DNA of 9,846 nt, from positions 1-9,846 of the forward strand of contig JAUXFJ010000039.1 in assembly GCA_030620065.1 (NCBI GenBank). Reading direction: 5' to 3'. The notes under the pieces were generated by a model. It did not search any database. It was given only the letters and a program-made list of their open reading frames with translations, and was not told the origin of the DNA. This DNA is from Anaerolineaceae bacterium. GTDB taxonomy: Bacteria; Chloroflexota; Anaerolineae; Anaerolineales; Anaerolineaceae. Both the position numbers and the translations under genes were made by a program. This document shows, one piece after another, positions 1 to 6,974 of this stretch; positions within the stretch are counted from its first letter, which is position 1, and every line of letters begins with the position of its first letter.

Positions 1-142
1 AAAAGCCGATCCAGCCTGGACTGATATCGAATTTATTTGCCAGGAAGAGCGGCACAAAGGCATTATAGGTGCTCCAGATGACGCTGACGCCAAAAAAACC
101 AAAACCGAGTAAAAATAACTTTCCATAATTAAGTTTTTTCAT
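1..142 (-). CDS. MFS sugar transporter, N-terminal part (cut by window edge)
   Basis: This is the start of an integral membrane transporter of the major facilitator superfamily. It runs off the window, so only 47 codons are visible. The ATG is at 142-140, preceded at 148-151 by GGAG with 5 nt between, a good SD site. The protein opens with MKKLNYGKLF, then a hydrophobic helix containing LLGFGFFGVSVIW, then STYNAFVPLFLANKF and the start of a second segment ending in GWIGF. The order 'basic start, LLGFGFF helix, W-x-x-YN-x-FVP-L/I-FL' is what I associate with SLC45/GPH-like bacterial sugar transporters; this is recall of the family, not a search. It lies 65 bp downstream of trmD on the same strand, but palindromes and a possible -10 in the gap suggest its own promoter. 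The substrate cannot be told. MFS is fairly sure, the SLC45-like subfamily less so. Confidence 0.72.
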   Translation of the reverse strand, partial: MKKLNYGKLFLLGFGFFGVSVIWSTYNAFVPLFLANKFDISPGWIGF

Positions 143-155
143 GTTGTCTCCTATG

Positions 156-175
156 TTTGATCAAATAGATTTGAT
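156..175. promoter_or_regulatory. Overlapping palindromes before the MFS gene (putative operator)
   Basis: TTTGATCAAA (156-165) is a perfect 10-bp palindrome. It overlaps a second inverted repeat, ATCAAAT-AG-ATTTGAT (160-175). Both lie just upstream of the SD site of the minus-strand transporter. A possible minus-strand -10, TATTAT, occupies 187-192, which would place the palindromes immediately after the transcription start, a usual repressor position. I see no good -35 for that hexamer. The site is AT-rich, so chance is possible. Confidence 0.4.
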
Positions 176-207
176 TAAGTGAGTAGATAATAGAGAGGGT
201 ATGGGCT

Positions 208-951
208 TCATTTGTTGTTAGAATTCCCGTCAGGATAATTTTCAAGAAAAGCCCGTTCTTTATCATTCAGATTAGCGTTGGGGAGAAGGTCTGGGCGAAG
301 CTTGAGGGTGCGGAGAAGTGACTGCTGTCTGCGCCAGCGTTTCAGTTCAGCGTGGTTTCCGGAAAGCAGGGTTTCTGGCACAGTCCAGCCGCGAAATTCG
401 GGCGGACGGGTATAGTGGGGATATTCGAGCAAACCTGATGAGAAGGAATCGTCGGACGTAGCTTGCGGGTCGCCCAGTACGCCGGGGAGGAGACGCGCGA
501 CTGCATCCAAAACGACTAGGGCAGGGAGCTCGCCGCCGGTTAGTACGTAATCGCCGATTGAGATAGCATGCGTGACCAGGTGTTCGCGGATGCGTTCATC
601 CACACTTTCATAGCGTCCGCATATCATGGCAAGGTGTTCGTAGGATGCCAATTCGGAAGCCATCGGCTGGTTAAAAAGCTGACCTTGGGGTGTCAGCAGA
701 ATCACCGGACAATCTGGCGGTGCGCCTAGAACGGATTCGACCGCGCTGAAGATAGGTTCAGGCTTCATGATCATACCCCCACCTCCGCCATAGGGCGCGT
801 CATCTGTGGTATGGTGCCGGTCAAAAGCCCAATCGCGGATATTATACGTTTTTACTTCAAGCAAGGCGGATTGGATGGCGCGCTTGAGGATACTGATCTC
901 AAGATAAGGTTGGAAGACTTCGGGAAAGAGACTGAAGATATCCACGCGCAT
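208..951 (-). CDS. trmD: tRNA (guanine-37-N1)-methyltransferase TrmD
   Basis: TrmD methylates N1 of G37 next to the anticodon of several tRNAs using S-adenosylmethionine; it is a cytoplasmic SPOUT-class dimer that prevents +1 frameshifting. From the chosen ATG the protein has 247 residues, close to the 255 of E. coli TrmD. Visible motifs are DIFSLFPEVF at the N-terminus, DDAPYGGGGGM (50-60), LLTPQGQ (85-91), ICGRYESVDERI (110-121), the trefoil-knot SAM loop SIGDYVLTGGELP (131-143), and SDDSF (166-170), whose second Asp matches catalytic Asp169 of E. coli. The YPHYTRP stretch follows. An in-frame ATG at 978 would add nine residues (MDTIRYNQP) not found in the family and would lie inside the promoter, so 951 is preferred. 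There is no SD site; a promoter sits immediately upstream (see 958-986). It is not flanked here by rpsP, rimM or rplS, its common operon partners. Confidence 0.96.
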   Translation of the reverse strand: MRVDIFSLFPEVFQPYLEISILKRAIQSALLEVKTYNIRDWAFDRHHTTDDAPYGGGGGMIMKPEPIFSAVESVLGAPPDCPVILLTPQGQLFNQPMASELASYEHLAMICGRYESVDERIREHLVTHAISIGDYVLTGGELPALVVLDAVARLLPGVLGDPQATSDDSFSSGLLEYPHYTRPPEFRGWTVPETLLSGNHAELKRWRRQQSLLRTLKLRPDLLPNANLNDKERAFLENYPDGNSNNK

Positions 952-957
952 GGGTTG

Positions 958-986
958 ATTGTATCGGATAGTATCCATCCTGACAA
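958..986 (-). promoter_or_regulatory. trmD promoter, apparently leaderless
   Basis: On the minus strand there is TTGTCA (986-981), a 17-bp spacer and TACAAT (963-958). Six bases separate the -10 from the trmD ATG at 951, so the predicted transcription start falls on or next to the A of the start codon. The spacer contains a hyphenated palindrome, GGATA-G-TATCC (966-976). Confidence 0.68.
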
Positions 987-1083
987 GACTGGGAAGACAT
1001 AGGGTTAGCGTTAAATTAGGAAAGCAGATAATCTCTTTTCAGAGACATATAGCTTATTATGCCTTTTGTTGAAATTCCCAACC

Positions 1084-1113
1084 TTGACGCTGATAAAACC
1101 TTGATGATATGAT
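1084..1113 (+). promoter_or_regulatory. Promoter of the TPR-protein operon, apparently leaderless
   Basis: TTGACG (1084-1089), an 18-bp spacer and TATGAT (1108-1113). The ATG at 1120 begins six bases after the -10, so transcription should start at or next to it. A second in-frame ATG at 1147 has a GGGAG at 1132-1136 and would be SD-led, but the paralogue comparison favours 1120 (see that gene). Confidence 0.62.
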
Positions 1114-1119
1114 GTTAAT

Positions 1120-2400
1120 ATGTATCTACGTGGGAGTAAGTTGTCAATGAAGCGGCCTCGCAAGCGATCGAGTCCCTGGTTGATCGCCCTTCTTTTGCTG
1201 GCGATAGGCTTCTTTGTCTATTTAAATATTGTGGTTGTGCCGACCATTCCTCCGCCGTTTGTACCAACGGCTACACCAACGCGTGATCCGGTATCTTACG
1301 AAATTGAAGCGGAAGGTGTTTCAGCAGAGGGAAAATTCACTTCAGCTATGGATTCGTACAAACAAGCTATCAATGCGGATCCTCAAAACGTGATGAATTA
1401 TATAAATCTGGCTAAACTGCAGATTTACACCGGTGCATACGAAGAAGCCAAGGTTAATGCTGAAAATGCAATTCTGTTGAATAAGAATTACTCGCAAGCA
1501 TTTGCCATCTTAGCATGGGCAAAAGCTTCGCTGGGGGAGTATCTCGAAGCAGAAGTGAATATCAAGCAGGCAATTGATATTGAGGCAAACAGCGCTTTTG
1601 CTCACGCAATTTATGCTGATATTTTGGCAACGCGTGTAGCAGAAGGCTTGGGCGAGATCAGTACAGTTAACCTGGCAATTGAAGAATCCAAGACTGCTAT
1701 GGCGATGGGCCCGAATTTACTGGAGACACGTTGGGCCAGGGGGTTTGTTTTGGAGATCACCGGCAATTACACTGAAGCGGTTGAGCAATTGGAAATAGCA
1801 GTGCAGATCAATGATAATATCGCCGAGCTGCACCTGGCACTGGGTCGTAATTATGTTGCCCTGGAGGAATTCGACCAAGCGGTATTTGAGTTTACCAAAG
1901 CCTATGCACTTAACCCCACCGACCCTGACCCAAATTTTTACATATCCCGAGTCTATGCCCGTATTGGTGAATTTGCAAAAGCGGTGCAGTATGCTGCGCA
2001 GGCAGTTAAAGACGACCCGGCCAACCCATTCTTGCACGGTAATCTGGGTTCCATGTATTACCGTGACCTGCAGTATCACCAAGCGATCGCACACCTTGAG
2101 CTGGCGGTACGCGGCGGGGCTACGGATGAAGGTGTTGTTGTGGTCGGTTTGCCATTGGAGTACAGCGTTAGTGTGATGGAAATCTACAGCCGCTATGGCT
2201 TGGCTTTGGCAAAGGTTAATCGCTGCAATGAAGCTATCCAAGTTGCTCAAGCCCTTATCCAGGGTGTACCAGATGATGAAACATCAGCTTACAATGCGGA
2301 AGAAATCATCCGCATCTGTCAGGCAAACCTGGCCAACCCTCCAACCGCGACAATAGAAGCTACTGTGGAAACAGAGCCAACCGCAATACCTACACCTTAA
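1120..2400 (+). CDS. Membrane-anchored TPR-repeat protein (paralogue 1)
   Basis: A 426-residue protein of unknown specific role. A basic N-terminus (KRPRKRSS) precedes one membrane helix (about 19-40) and a short Pro/Thr linker (PTATPTRDP, about 49-57). Eight fairly regular tetratricopeptide repeats follow from about residue 60 to 340, e.g. units ending AINADPQN, AYALNPTD and AVKDDPAN, then a degenerate ninth unit after the GLPLEYSV segment and a C-terminal Thr/Pro tail ending in AIPTP. The repeat domain should lie outside the cytoplasmic membrane. TPR domains bind protein partners, so a scaffold or assembly role is likely but not shown. Cys369 and Cys400 have counterparts in the neighbouring paralogue. 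The start at 1120 is chosen because both paralogues begin MYL-x-G and align from residue 1 through the membrane helix; the rival start 1147 has an SD-like GGGAG. The downstream paralogue follows after 5 bp, so the two are co-transcribed. Confidence 0.85.
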   Translation: MYLRGSKLSMKRPRKRSSPWLIALLLLAIGFFVYLNIVVVPTIPPPFVPTATPTRDPVSYEIEAEGVSAEGKFTSAMDSYKQAINADPQNVMNYINLAKLQIYTGAYEEAKVNAENAILLNKNYSQAFAILAWAKASLGEYLEAEVNIKQAIDIEANSAFAHAIYADILATRVAEGLGEISTVNLAIEESKTAMAMGPNLLETRWARGFVLEITGNYTEAVEQLEIAVQINDNIAELHLALGRNYVALEEFDQAVFEFTKAYALNPTDPDPNFYISRVYARIGEFAKAVQYAAQAVKDDPANPFLHGNLGSMYYRDLQYHQAIAHLELAVRGGATDEGVVVVGLPLEYSVSVMEIYSRYGLALAKVNRCNEAIQVAQALIQGVPDDETSAYNAEEIIRICQANLANPPTATIEATVETEPTAIPTP

Positions 2401-2405
2401 AACTT

Positions 2406-3725
2406 ATGTATCTTGAAGGTAAAGAGCCCACTTTTCGTAAACAACCCAGACGCGCAAATCCCTACCGGATTTTAGTGCTTCTGGTCTTGATTGTAGCCTT
2501 TCTGGCCATTTTACGCGCATATGCCAGGGGTGACATCGAGGCACCCTTCATGCCAACCCATACGCCAACACGCACAACCTATTCTTACGTTGTCGAGGGG
2601 AATACACACTTCATGGCTGGCAGTCTGGATAAGGCGATTGAATCTTTTCAAAAAGCAACCGAGGTTGATCCAAACGATCCTGCTCTTTATGTAGAGTTGG
2701 CGCGCGTGCAAACCTACTCGTCCAGCCTGTTGACGACCGATGCTGAACGTAAGGCACGCCTGACGGATGCAATGACCGCAATTGATAAGGCGAAGGAATT
2801 GGCACCCAGGGATAGTTCGGTGCTAGCGGTCAGAGCTTTTGTGTTGAATTGGAATGCTAACCCGGCATTAGCTGGCGAGAAATCGGAAGCTCTATTAAAT
2901 GAAGCGGAAGCTGAAGTCGTGCTGGCTTTACAGCTGGATGGCACCAATACCCTTGCACTGGCTTATTATGCCGAGATATTGGTTGACCAGTTGAAGTGGG
3001 TGCAGGCACAGCAGTATATCCAGGCAGCCGTAGAACGCGACCCCAGCCTGATGGATGTGCACCGTATTCAGGCTTATACTTATGAAACCTTGGGTGAATA
3101 TAATTTGGCGATCCAGGAATATAAGAAAGCGATCGAGATCACACCCAACCTGACCTTTCTTTATATTTCAGTAGGGAAGGTCTACCGCCATCTGCAGCTA
3201 TATGACCAGGCTTTAGAATATTTTGCCATGGCGGCAAACCTGAATGAGCAGCTGGGCATCAAGGACCCAATCCCATATTTGGCTATTGCCAACACTTACG
3301 CCCGGGATGGTGAGTTCTTTGCCGCTTCTCGCAATGTCTATAAAGCTTTGATGTTCAATCCTTACAGTCCGGACGTGTATGGGCAGCTGGGTTTGATCTA
3401 CCACAAATCACGTAACTATGAGGGAGCTATACCTGCGCTGCAATGCGCTGTGGAAGGTTGTACAGCTGAAGAAAGCTGCGAAGTTCGGGAGTGCAACCCG
3501 GAAACTGACCCTATGGTGGCTATTGAAGGCTTGCCGCTGAGCGATAATACAGTCGTATATTATTTTACCTATGGCTCGGTTCTGTCCGGGCTGCATCGTC
3601 CGGGTGATGATTATTGTGTTACCGCTATGGAAGTGTTTGCACAGATCCGCGAGAAATATGCTGACGACCCAACCATCATGGGTATCGTTAAAGCAGGTGA
3701 AGATATTTGCATATCAATAGACTAG
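2406..3725 (+). CDS. Membrane-anchored TPR-repeat protein (paralogue 2)
   Basis: A 439-residue paralogue of the preceding protein with the same architecture: MYLEG start, basic segment (RKQPRRANPYR), membrane helix (about 22-37), Pro/Thr linker (PTHTPTRTT) and TPR units through most of the rest, e.g. KATEVDPNDP and KAIEITPN. Near the C-terminus both copies share a GLPL segment, a YG-containing helix, and a cysteine pair (here Cys404 and Cys435). This copy adds a short insertion before GLPL that carries three of a group of four cysteines (Cys347, 352, 358, 363; spacing C-x4-C-x5-C-x4-C); the first Cys falls at the end of the preceding repeat. As the domain should be extracytoplasmic, disulfides or metal binding are possible. 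The Thr/Pro tail of copy 1 is absent. The ATG lies 5 bp after the upstream stop codon with no clear SD site, so translation probably depends on the upstream gene. The function is not known. Confidence 0.85.
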   Translation: MYLEGKEPTFRKQPRRANPYRILVLLVLIVAFLAILRAYARGDIEAPFMPTHTPTRTTYSYVVEGNTHFMAGSLDKAIESFQKATEVDPNDPALYVELARVQTYSSSLLTTDAERKARLTDAMTAIDKAKELAPRDSSVLAVRAFVLNWNANPALAGEKSEALLNEAEAEVVLALQLDGTNTLALAYYAEILVDQLKWVQAQQYIQAAVERDPSLMDVHRIQAYTYETLGEYNLAIQEYKKAIEITPNLTFLYISVGKVYRHLQLYDQALEYFAMAANLNEQLGIKDPIPYLAIANTYARDGEFFAASRNVYKALMFNPYSPDVYGQLGLIYHKSRNYEGAIPALQCAVEGCTAEESCEVRECNPETDPMVAIEGLPLSDNTVVYYFTYGSVLSGLHRPGDDYCVTAMEVFAQIREKYADDPTIMGIVKAGEDICISID

Positions 3726-3766
3726 GGGGGAACTGTAAATGTTTTATAAGATTCAATTAAAATCTC

Positions 3767-3795
3767 TTGACTTATGTTCTTAAGGCATGTATTAT
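3767..3795 (+). promoter_or_regulatory. groESL promoter (sigma-A type)
   Basis: TTGACT (3767-3772), a 17-bp spacer and TATTAT (3790-3795). The predicted start at about 3802-3803 lies immediately before the CIRCE element, so HrcA bound there would block initiation or clearance. The groES leader is about 70 nt. Confidence 0.85.
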
Positions 3796-3805
3796 AAGAA
3801 TTGCT

Positions 3806-3832
3806 TTAGCACTCTTTTATTAAGAGTGCTAA
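3806..3832. promoter_or_regulatory. CIRCE operator (HrcA binding site)
   Basis: TTAGCACTC (3806-3814), nine bases, then GAGTGCTAA (3824-3832). This matches the CIRCE consensus at every arm position. CIRCE is the operator of the heat-shock repressor HrcA, so groESL should be repressed at normal temperature and released on heat or misfolding stress. No hrcA gene is in the window. Confidence 0.97.
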
Positions 3833-3870
3833 ACTTTGAAACTATTGAAAAAAAATATATGGAGGTAAGT

Positions 3871-4170
3871 ATGGCAATTTCGATCAAACCCCTAGGAAAC
3901 CGCCTCGTGGTTGAACCTATTGAGCAAGAAGAGGTCACTGCAGGAGGTATCGTCCTTCCCGAAACCGCAAAGGAAAAACCCCAAAAGGGTAATGTACTAT
4001 CTGTTGGCCCTGGCGATCGCAACGATAAAGGCGAGCGAGTGCCCATGGATGTGGGAAAAGGCGATGTCGTATTGTTTGCCAAATATTCTGGCACCGAGAT
4101 CAAATATGATGGCAAGAAACTGTTGATTTTACGCGAGAGTGATGTGCTCGCAATATTTACCGAGAAATAA
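3871..4170 (+). CDS. groES: Co-chaperonin GroES
   Basis: The 99-residue lid of the GroEL folding chamber, which assembles as a heptameric ring and caps GroEL with ATP in the cytoplasm. The sequence begins MAISIKPLGNRLVVEP; EEVTAGGIVLPETAKEKP contains the mobile loop with the GGIVLP GroEL-contact motif (about residues 25-31). KGNVLSVGPG, VGKGDVVLFAKYSGTEIKYDGKK and a final LAIFTEK complete a normal-length GroES. The start is fixed by GGAGG at 3861-3865, five bases before ATG 3871. A longer reading from 3787 would begin inside the promoter and translate the CIRCE element, so it is rejected. groEL follows 27 bp after the stop codon in the same transcript, controlled by CIRCE. Confidence 0.98.
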   Translation: MAISIKPLGNRLVVEPIEQEEVTAGGIVLPETAKEKPQKGNVLSVGPGDRNDKGERVPMDVGKGDVVLFAKYSGTEIKYDGKKLLILRESDVLAIFTEK

Positions 4171-4197
4171 TAGTTAATCATCTAAGGAGTAGAATTT

Positions 4198-5838
4198 ATG
4201 GCTAAACAATTAGTTTTTTCTGAAGAAGCGCGACGTTACTTAAAGAAAGGGATCGATGTTGTGGCGAATGCAGTTGCAACCACGCTTGGTCCGAAGGGCC
4301 GTAATGTTGCTTTAGACCGCAAGTTTGGTTCACCCACGATCACCCACGATGGTGTAACCGTTGCGAAGGAAATAGAATTAGAAGACCCATTTGAAAACAT
4401 GGGCGCTCAGCTTATTAAAGAAGCTGCCACAAAGACCAACGATATTGCTGGTGATGGTACTACCACTTCGACTGTGTTGGCGCACGCTATCGTGACCGAG
4501 GGTCTCAAGAACCTGGCGGCTGGGGCAAACCCCATGCTGCTCAAGCGCGGCGTCGAGGCAGCTTCAAAAGCAGTTGCCGATTCGATCCGCAAACAGTCTA
4601 TTGATATCACCACTAAGGAAGAGATTGGCAGCGTCGCCACTATTTCAGCACAAGATACCGAAATTGGCGAATTAATTGCTGATGTGATGGATAAAGTTGG
4701 TAAAGATGGCGTTATCACTGTTGAAGAATCGCGCGGTTTAGCCTTCGAAACAGAATATGTTGAAGGTATGCAGTTTGACCGTGGTTACATTTCCCCTTAT
4801 TTCATCACCAGCCCCGAGAACATGGAAGCAGTAATTGAAGAACCTTATCTGCTTGTGCATGACAAGAAGATCTCTGCTGCAACCGATATTGTTCCTTTGC
4901 TGGAAAAACTCGTGCAGGTTGGGAAGCGTGACCTGGTGATCATTGCCGAAGATATCGACGGTGAGGCATTAGCTACACTCGTACTCAATAAACTGCGCGG
5001 TATGTTGAACGTGATTGCTGTCAAAGCCCCCGGTTTTGGCGACCGCAGAAAAGCCACGCTTCAGGATATTGCTATTCTGACTGGTGCCACCGTGATCTCG
5101 GAAGAGACTGGCCGCAAGCTGGAAACCACTACCATTGAAGATCTTGGTCAGGCTGAAAAAGTTCAGACCGATAAAGATAATACGACCATTATTGGTGGTA
5201 AGGGCGATAAGGCTGCTATTAAGGGACGTATTGAACAGATCCGTGTTGAAATTGATAACACCACCAGTGATTACGACAGCGAGAAACTGCAAGAACGGCT
5301 TGCAAAACTCTCCGGTGGCGTTGCCATCATCCGTGTGGGTGCTGCAACTGAGACCGAGCTGAAAGAAAAGAAACATCGTGTTGAAGATGCCCTTTCTGCG
5401 ACTCGGGCTGCGGTTGAAGAAGGTATTGTCCCTGGCGGTGGTGTTGCATTGATCAATGCCATGAAGGATATTGCAAAGTTGAAGATGGATAATGACGATG
5501 CACAGATCGGCGTCAATATTGTTCGCAATGCACTTGAAATCCCGATGCGCAAGATCGCTGAGAATGCCGGTAAAGATGGCCCTGTGATCGTCGCGAATGT
5601 ACGCCAGAAGCAAGCTGCCAACAAGAATAATCTCATAGGCTATAACGTGCTCACTGAAGAGTATGTTGACATGGTTGAAGGCGGCGTGATTGATCCTGCG
5701 AAGGTGACACGCGGCGCTCTCGAGAATGCAGCTTCAATCGCTGCTATGATCCTGACCACTGAGGCTTTGATTACCGACATCCCCGAGAAAGAAGCACCAA
5801 TGCCACCAATGCCACCCGGCGGCGGTATGGGGTACTAG
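4198..5838 (+). CDS. groEL: Chaperonin GroEL (60 kDa, HSP60)
   Basis: The 546-residue subunit of the double-ring ATP-dependent folding chamber, partner of GroES, cytoplasmic. Motifs seen are TLGPKGRNV (29-37), the phosphate-binding GDGTTTS loop (85-91, Asp86 matching E. coli Asp87), an apical domain containing DRGYISPYF and APGFGDRRK, and VEEGIVPGGG late in the protein. The C-terminal tail is short, with PPMPP then GGGMGY: a single GGM unit rather than the long GGM repeat of E. coli. AAGGAG at 4184-4189, eight bases before the ATG, is a strong SD site. It is the second gene of the CIRCE-controlled operon and is followed by a strong intrinsic terminator. No truncation or missing key motif is visible. 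Confidence 0.99.
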   Translation: MAKQLVFSEEARRYLKKGIDVVANAVATTLGPKGRNVALDRKFGSPTITHDGVTVAKEIELEDPFENMGAQLIKEAATKTNDIAGDGTTTSTVLAHAIVTEGLKNLAAGANPMLLKRGVEAASKAVADSIRKQSIDITTKEEIGSVATISAQDTEIGELIADVMDKVGKDGVITVEESRGLAFETEYVEGMQFDRGYISPYFITSPENMEAVIEEPYLLVHDKKISAATDIVPLLEKLVQVGKRDLVIIAEDIDGEALATLVLNKLRGMLNVIAVKAPGFGDRRKATLQDIAILTGATVISEETGRKLETTTIEDLGQAEKVQTDKDNTTIIGGKGDKAAIKGRIEQIRVEIDNTTSDYDSEKLQERLAKLSGGVAIIRVGAATETELKEKKHRVEDALSATRAAVEEGIVPGGGVALINAMKDIAKLKMDNDDAQIGVNIVRNALEIPMRKIAENAGKDGPVIVANVRQKQAANKNNLIGYNVLTEEYVDMVEGGVIDPAKVTRGALENAASIAAMILTTEALITDIPEKEAPMPPMPPGGGMGY

Positions 5839-5857
5839 AAGTAACATTTTTAACAGT

Positions 5858-5890
5858 GAGGACGGGCTAAGCCCGTCCTCTTTTATTTTT
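5858..5890 (+). terminator. Intrinsic terminator of groESL
   Basis: GAGGACGGGC (5858-5867), loop TAA, then GCCCGTCCTC (5871-5880): a perfect 10-bp GC-rich stem with a very tight loop. It is followed by TTTTATTTTT (5881-5890) and begins 20 bp after the groEL stop codon. Confidence 0.96.
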
Positions 5891-6038
5891 AATACTGTGT
5901 GGAATCTGGTAGAGCTGTTTGTTTTGGCTATGAATTGATCAGTCTGTAGATGAAATCAGTTACGAAAGCAAATTATCACATTTATTGGATTACATAAATG
6001 TTTTGCTAGTTTTGGGTGGTATTTTTTACATCAGCAGG

Positions 6039-6044
6039 TATAAT
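6039..6044 (+). promoter_or_regulatory. Candidate -10 element of the foldase operon, apparently leaderless
   Basis: A perfect TATAAT ends seven bases before the ATG at 6052, the same geometry as at trmD and the TPR operon. A -35 element is poor: nothing close to TTGACA lies 16-18 bp upstream (TTGGGT at 6012-6017 is 21 bp away). The rest of the gap from the groEL terminator (5891-6038) holds no gene or repeat that I can see. Confidence 0.45.
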
Positions 6045-6051
6045 GAAGGAC

Positions 6052-6972
6052 ATGATCTTTAGAGATAAGCGTTTATGGATTGGCTTACTTGTAATTAGCA
6101 TCTCAATTTCTTCATGGGGTTTAACTGGCTGTAATGGGCAAAATACCAGTACTATCAGTCCAAGTCTTACTGAACCAAGTCCGACCGCACGCCCTGAGAT
6201 ACCGACAGCTACCACCGAACCTTTGGCGGCGCTGGTAAACGGTATGGGTATACCTTTGGCTTTTTATGAAGGTGAAGTCGCTCGATACAAACAGGCGATT
6301 GAGAGCCTTGGTGAGAGCTTACCCAGCGACGCAGAAGTGCGGACTATTGTTTTGAACGATCTTGTTGATCAGACCTTACTCGCTCAGGCTGCTCACGAGG
6401 CTGGTTTTGATGTCTCGGATGAACTCCTGGCTCAGAGAATTAGTGATTTGGCTGCTGAGATGGGCGGCGAGGAGGCTTTAGCCATCTGGCAAACTGAACA
6501 AGGCTATGATCCAGCGGCATTTGAGGCTGCCATGCGCCTGGCAATTGCTGCGACCTGGCAGCGCGATCAAATAATTGCTTCTATACCTGATGCGGTTGAA
6601 CAGATACATGCCCAACAAATATTCGCCTATACCAGCGAAGGTGCGCAATCCGCTTTAACTAGCCTGAATTCCGGGACAGATTTTAACGACCTTGCCTGGA
6701 CTTATGATCCCATCACTGGTGGAGAGCTGGGCTGGTTCCCGCGCGGATATTTGAACGTCCCAGCGGTTGAAGACGCAGCCTTCACGCTTGCGGTTGGTGA
6801 ACATTCGCAGATCATCGAGAGTGACCTGGGTTTCCACATTGTGCTGGTTTTGGAGCATGATATGGAGCATAAGCTTACAACGGATGCCAAATTAACCATG
6901 CAGCGACAAGCCCTCAAAGCATGGCTGCAGAGCCAACATGATCAAAGTGATATCCAGATCTTTATCAAATAA
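6052..6972 (+). CDS. PrsA/SurA-like parvulin foldase, lipoprotein
   Basis: A 306-residue predicted extracytoplasmic peptidyl-prolyl isomerase/chaperone attached by a lipid anchor. The signal peptide is MIFRDKRLW plus a hydrophobic core ending in the lipobox LTGC, with lipidation at Cys27. A Ser/Thr/Pro linker follows (to about 58), then a helical SurA/PrsA-type N-domain (about 59-178) with NDLVDQTLLAQAA, then a parvulin domain (about 183-269) with GGELGWFPRG (223-232) and LGFHIV containing His262. The usual R/S-H-I-L at the first strand reads QQIF, so the first parvulin His is Gln189; the loop before GGELGW is also short. Isomerase activity is therefore uncertain and a chaperone role may dominate. 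Starts at 6043 (ATG) or 6016 (GTG) are possible by frame; 6016 lies before the -10 hexamer, and none of the starts has a well-placed SD site. The next gene follows after 2 bp. Confidence 0.85.
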   Translation: MIFRDKRLWIGLLVISISISSWGLTGCNGQNTSTISPSLTEPSPTARPEIPTATTEPLAALVNGMGIPLAFYEGEVARYKQAIESLGESLPSDAEVRTIVLNDLVDQTLLAQAAHEAGFDVSDELLAQRISDLAAEMGGEEALAIWQTEQGYDPAAFEAAMRLAIAATWQRDQIIASIPDAVEQIHAQQIFAYTSEGAQSALTSLNSGTDFNDLAWTYDPITGGELGWFPRGYLNVPAVEDAAFTLAVGEHSQIIESDLGFHIVLVLEHDMEHKLTTDAKLTMQRQALKAWLQSQHDQSDIQIFIK

Positions 6973-6974
6973 CT

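Noticed and set aside
3750..3767. Terminator between the TPR operon and groES
   Set aside because: AGATT and AATCT could form only a 5-bp AT-rich stem and no T-run follows.
3787..3870. 28-residue N-terminal extension of GroES
   Set aside because: It would begin inside the promoter and translate the CIRCE operator; GGAGG and ATG at 3871 give a normal GroES.
4407..5636. Long open frames opposite and within groEL
   Set aside because: They are shadows of groEL in other frames, without SD sites or recognisable proteins.
6016..6051. GTG start (6016) for the parvulin lipoprotein
   Set aside because: It lies upstream of the TATAAT at 6039 and has no SD site; ATG 6052 (or 6043) gives a compact signal peptide.
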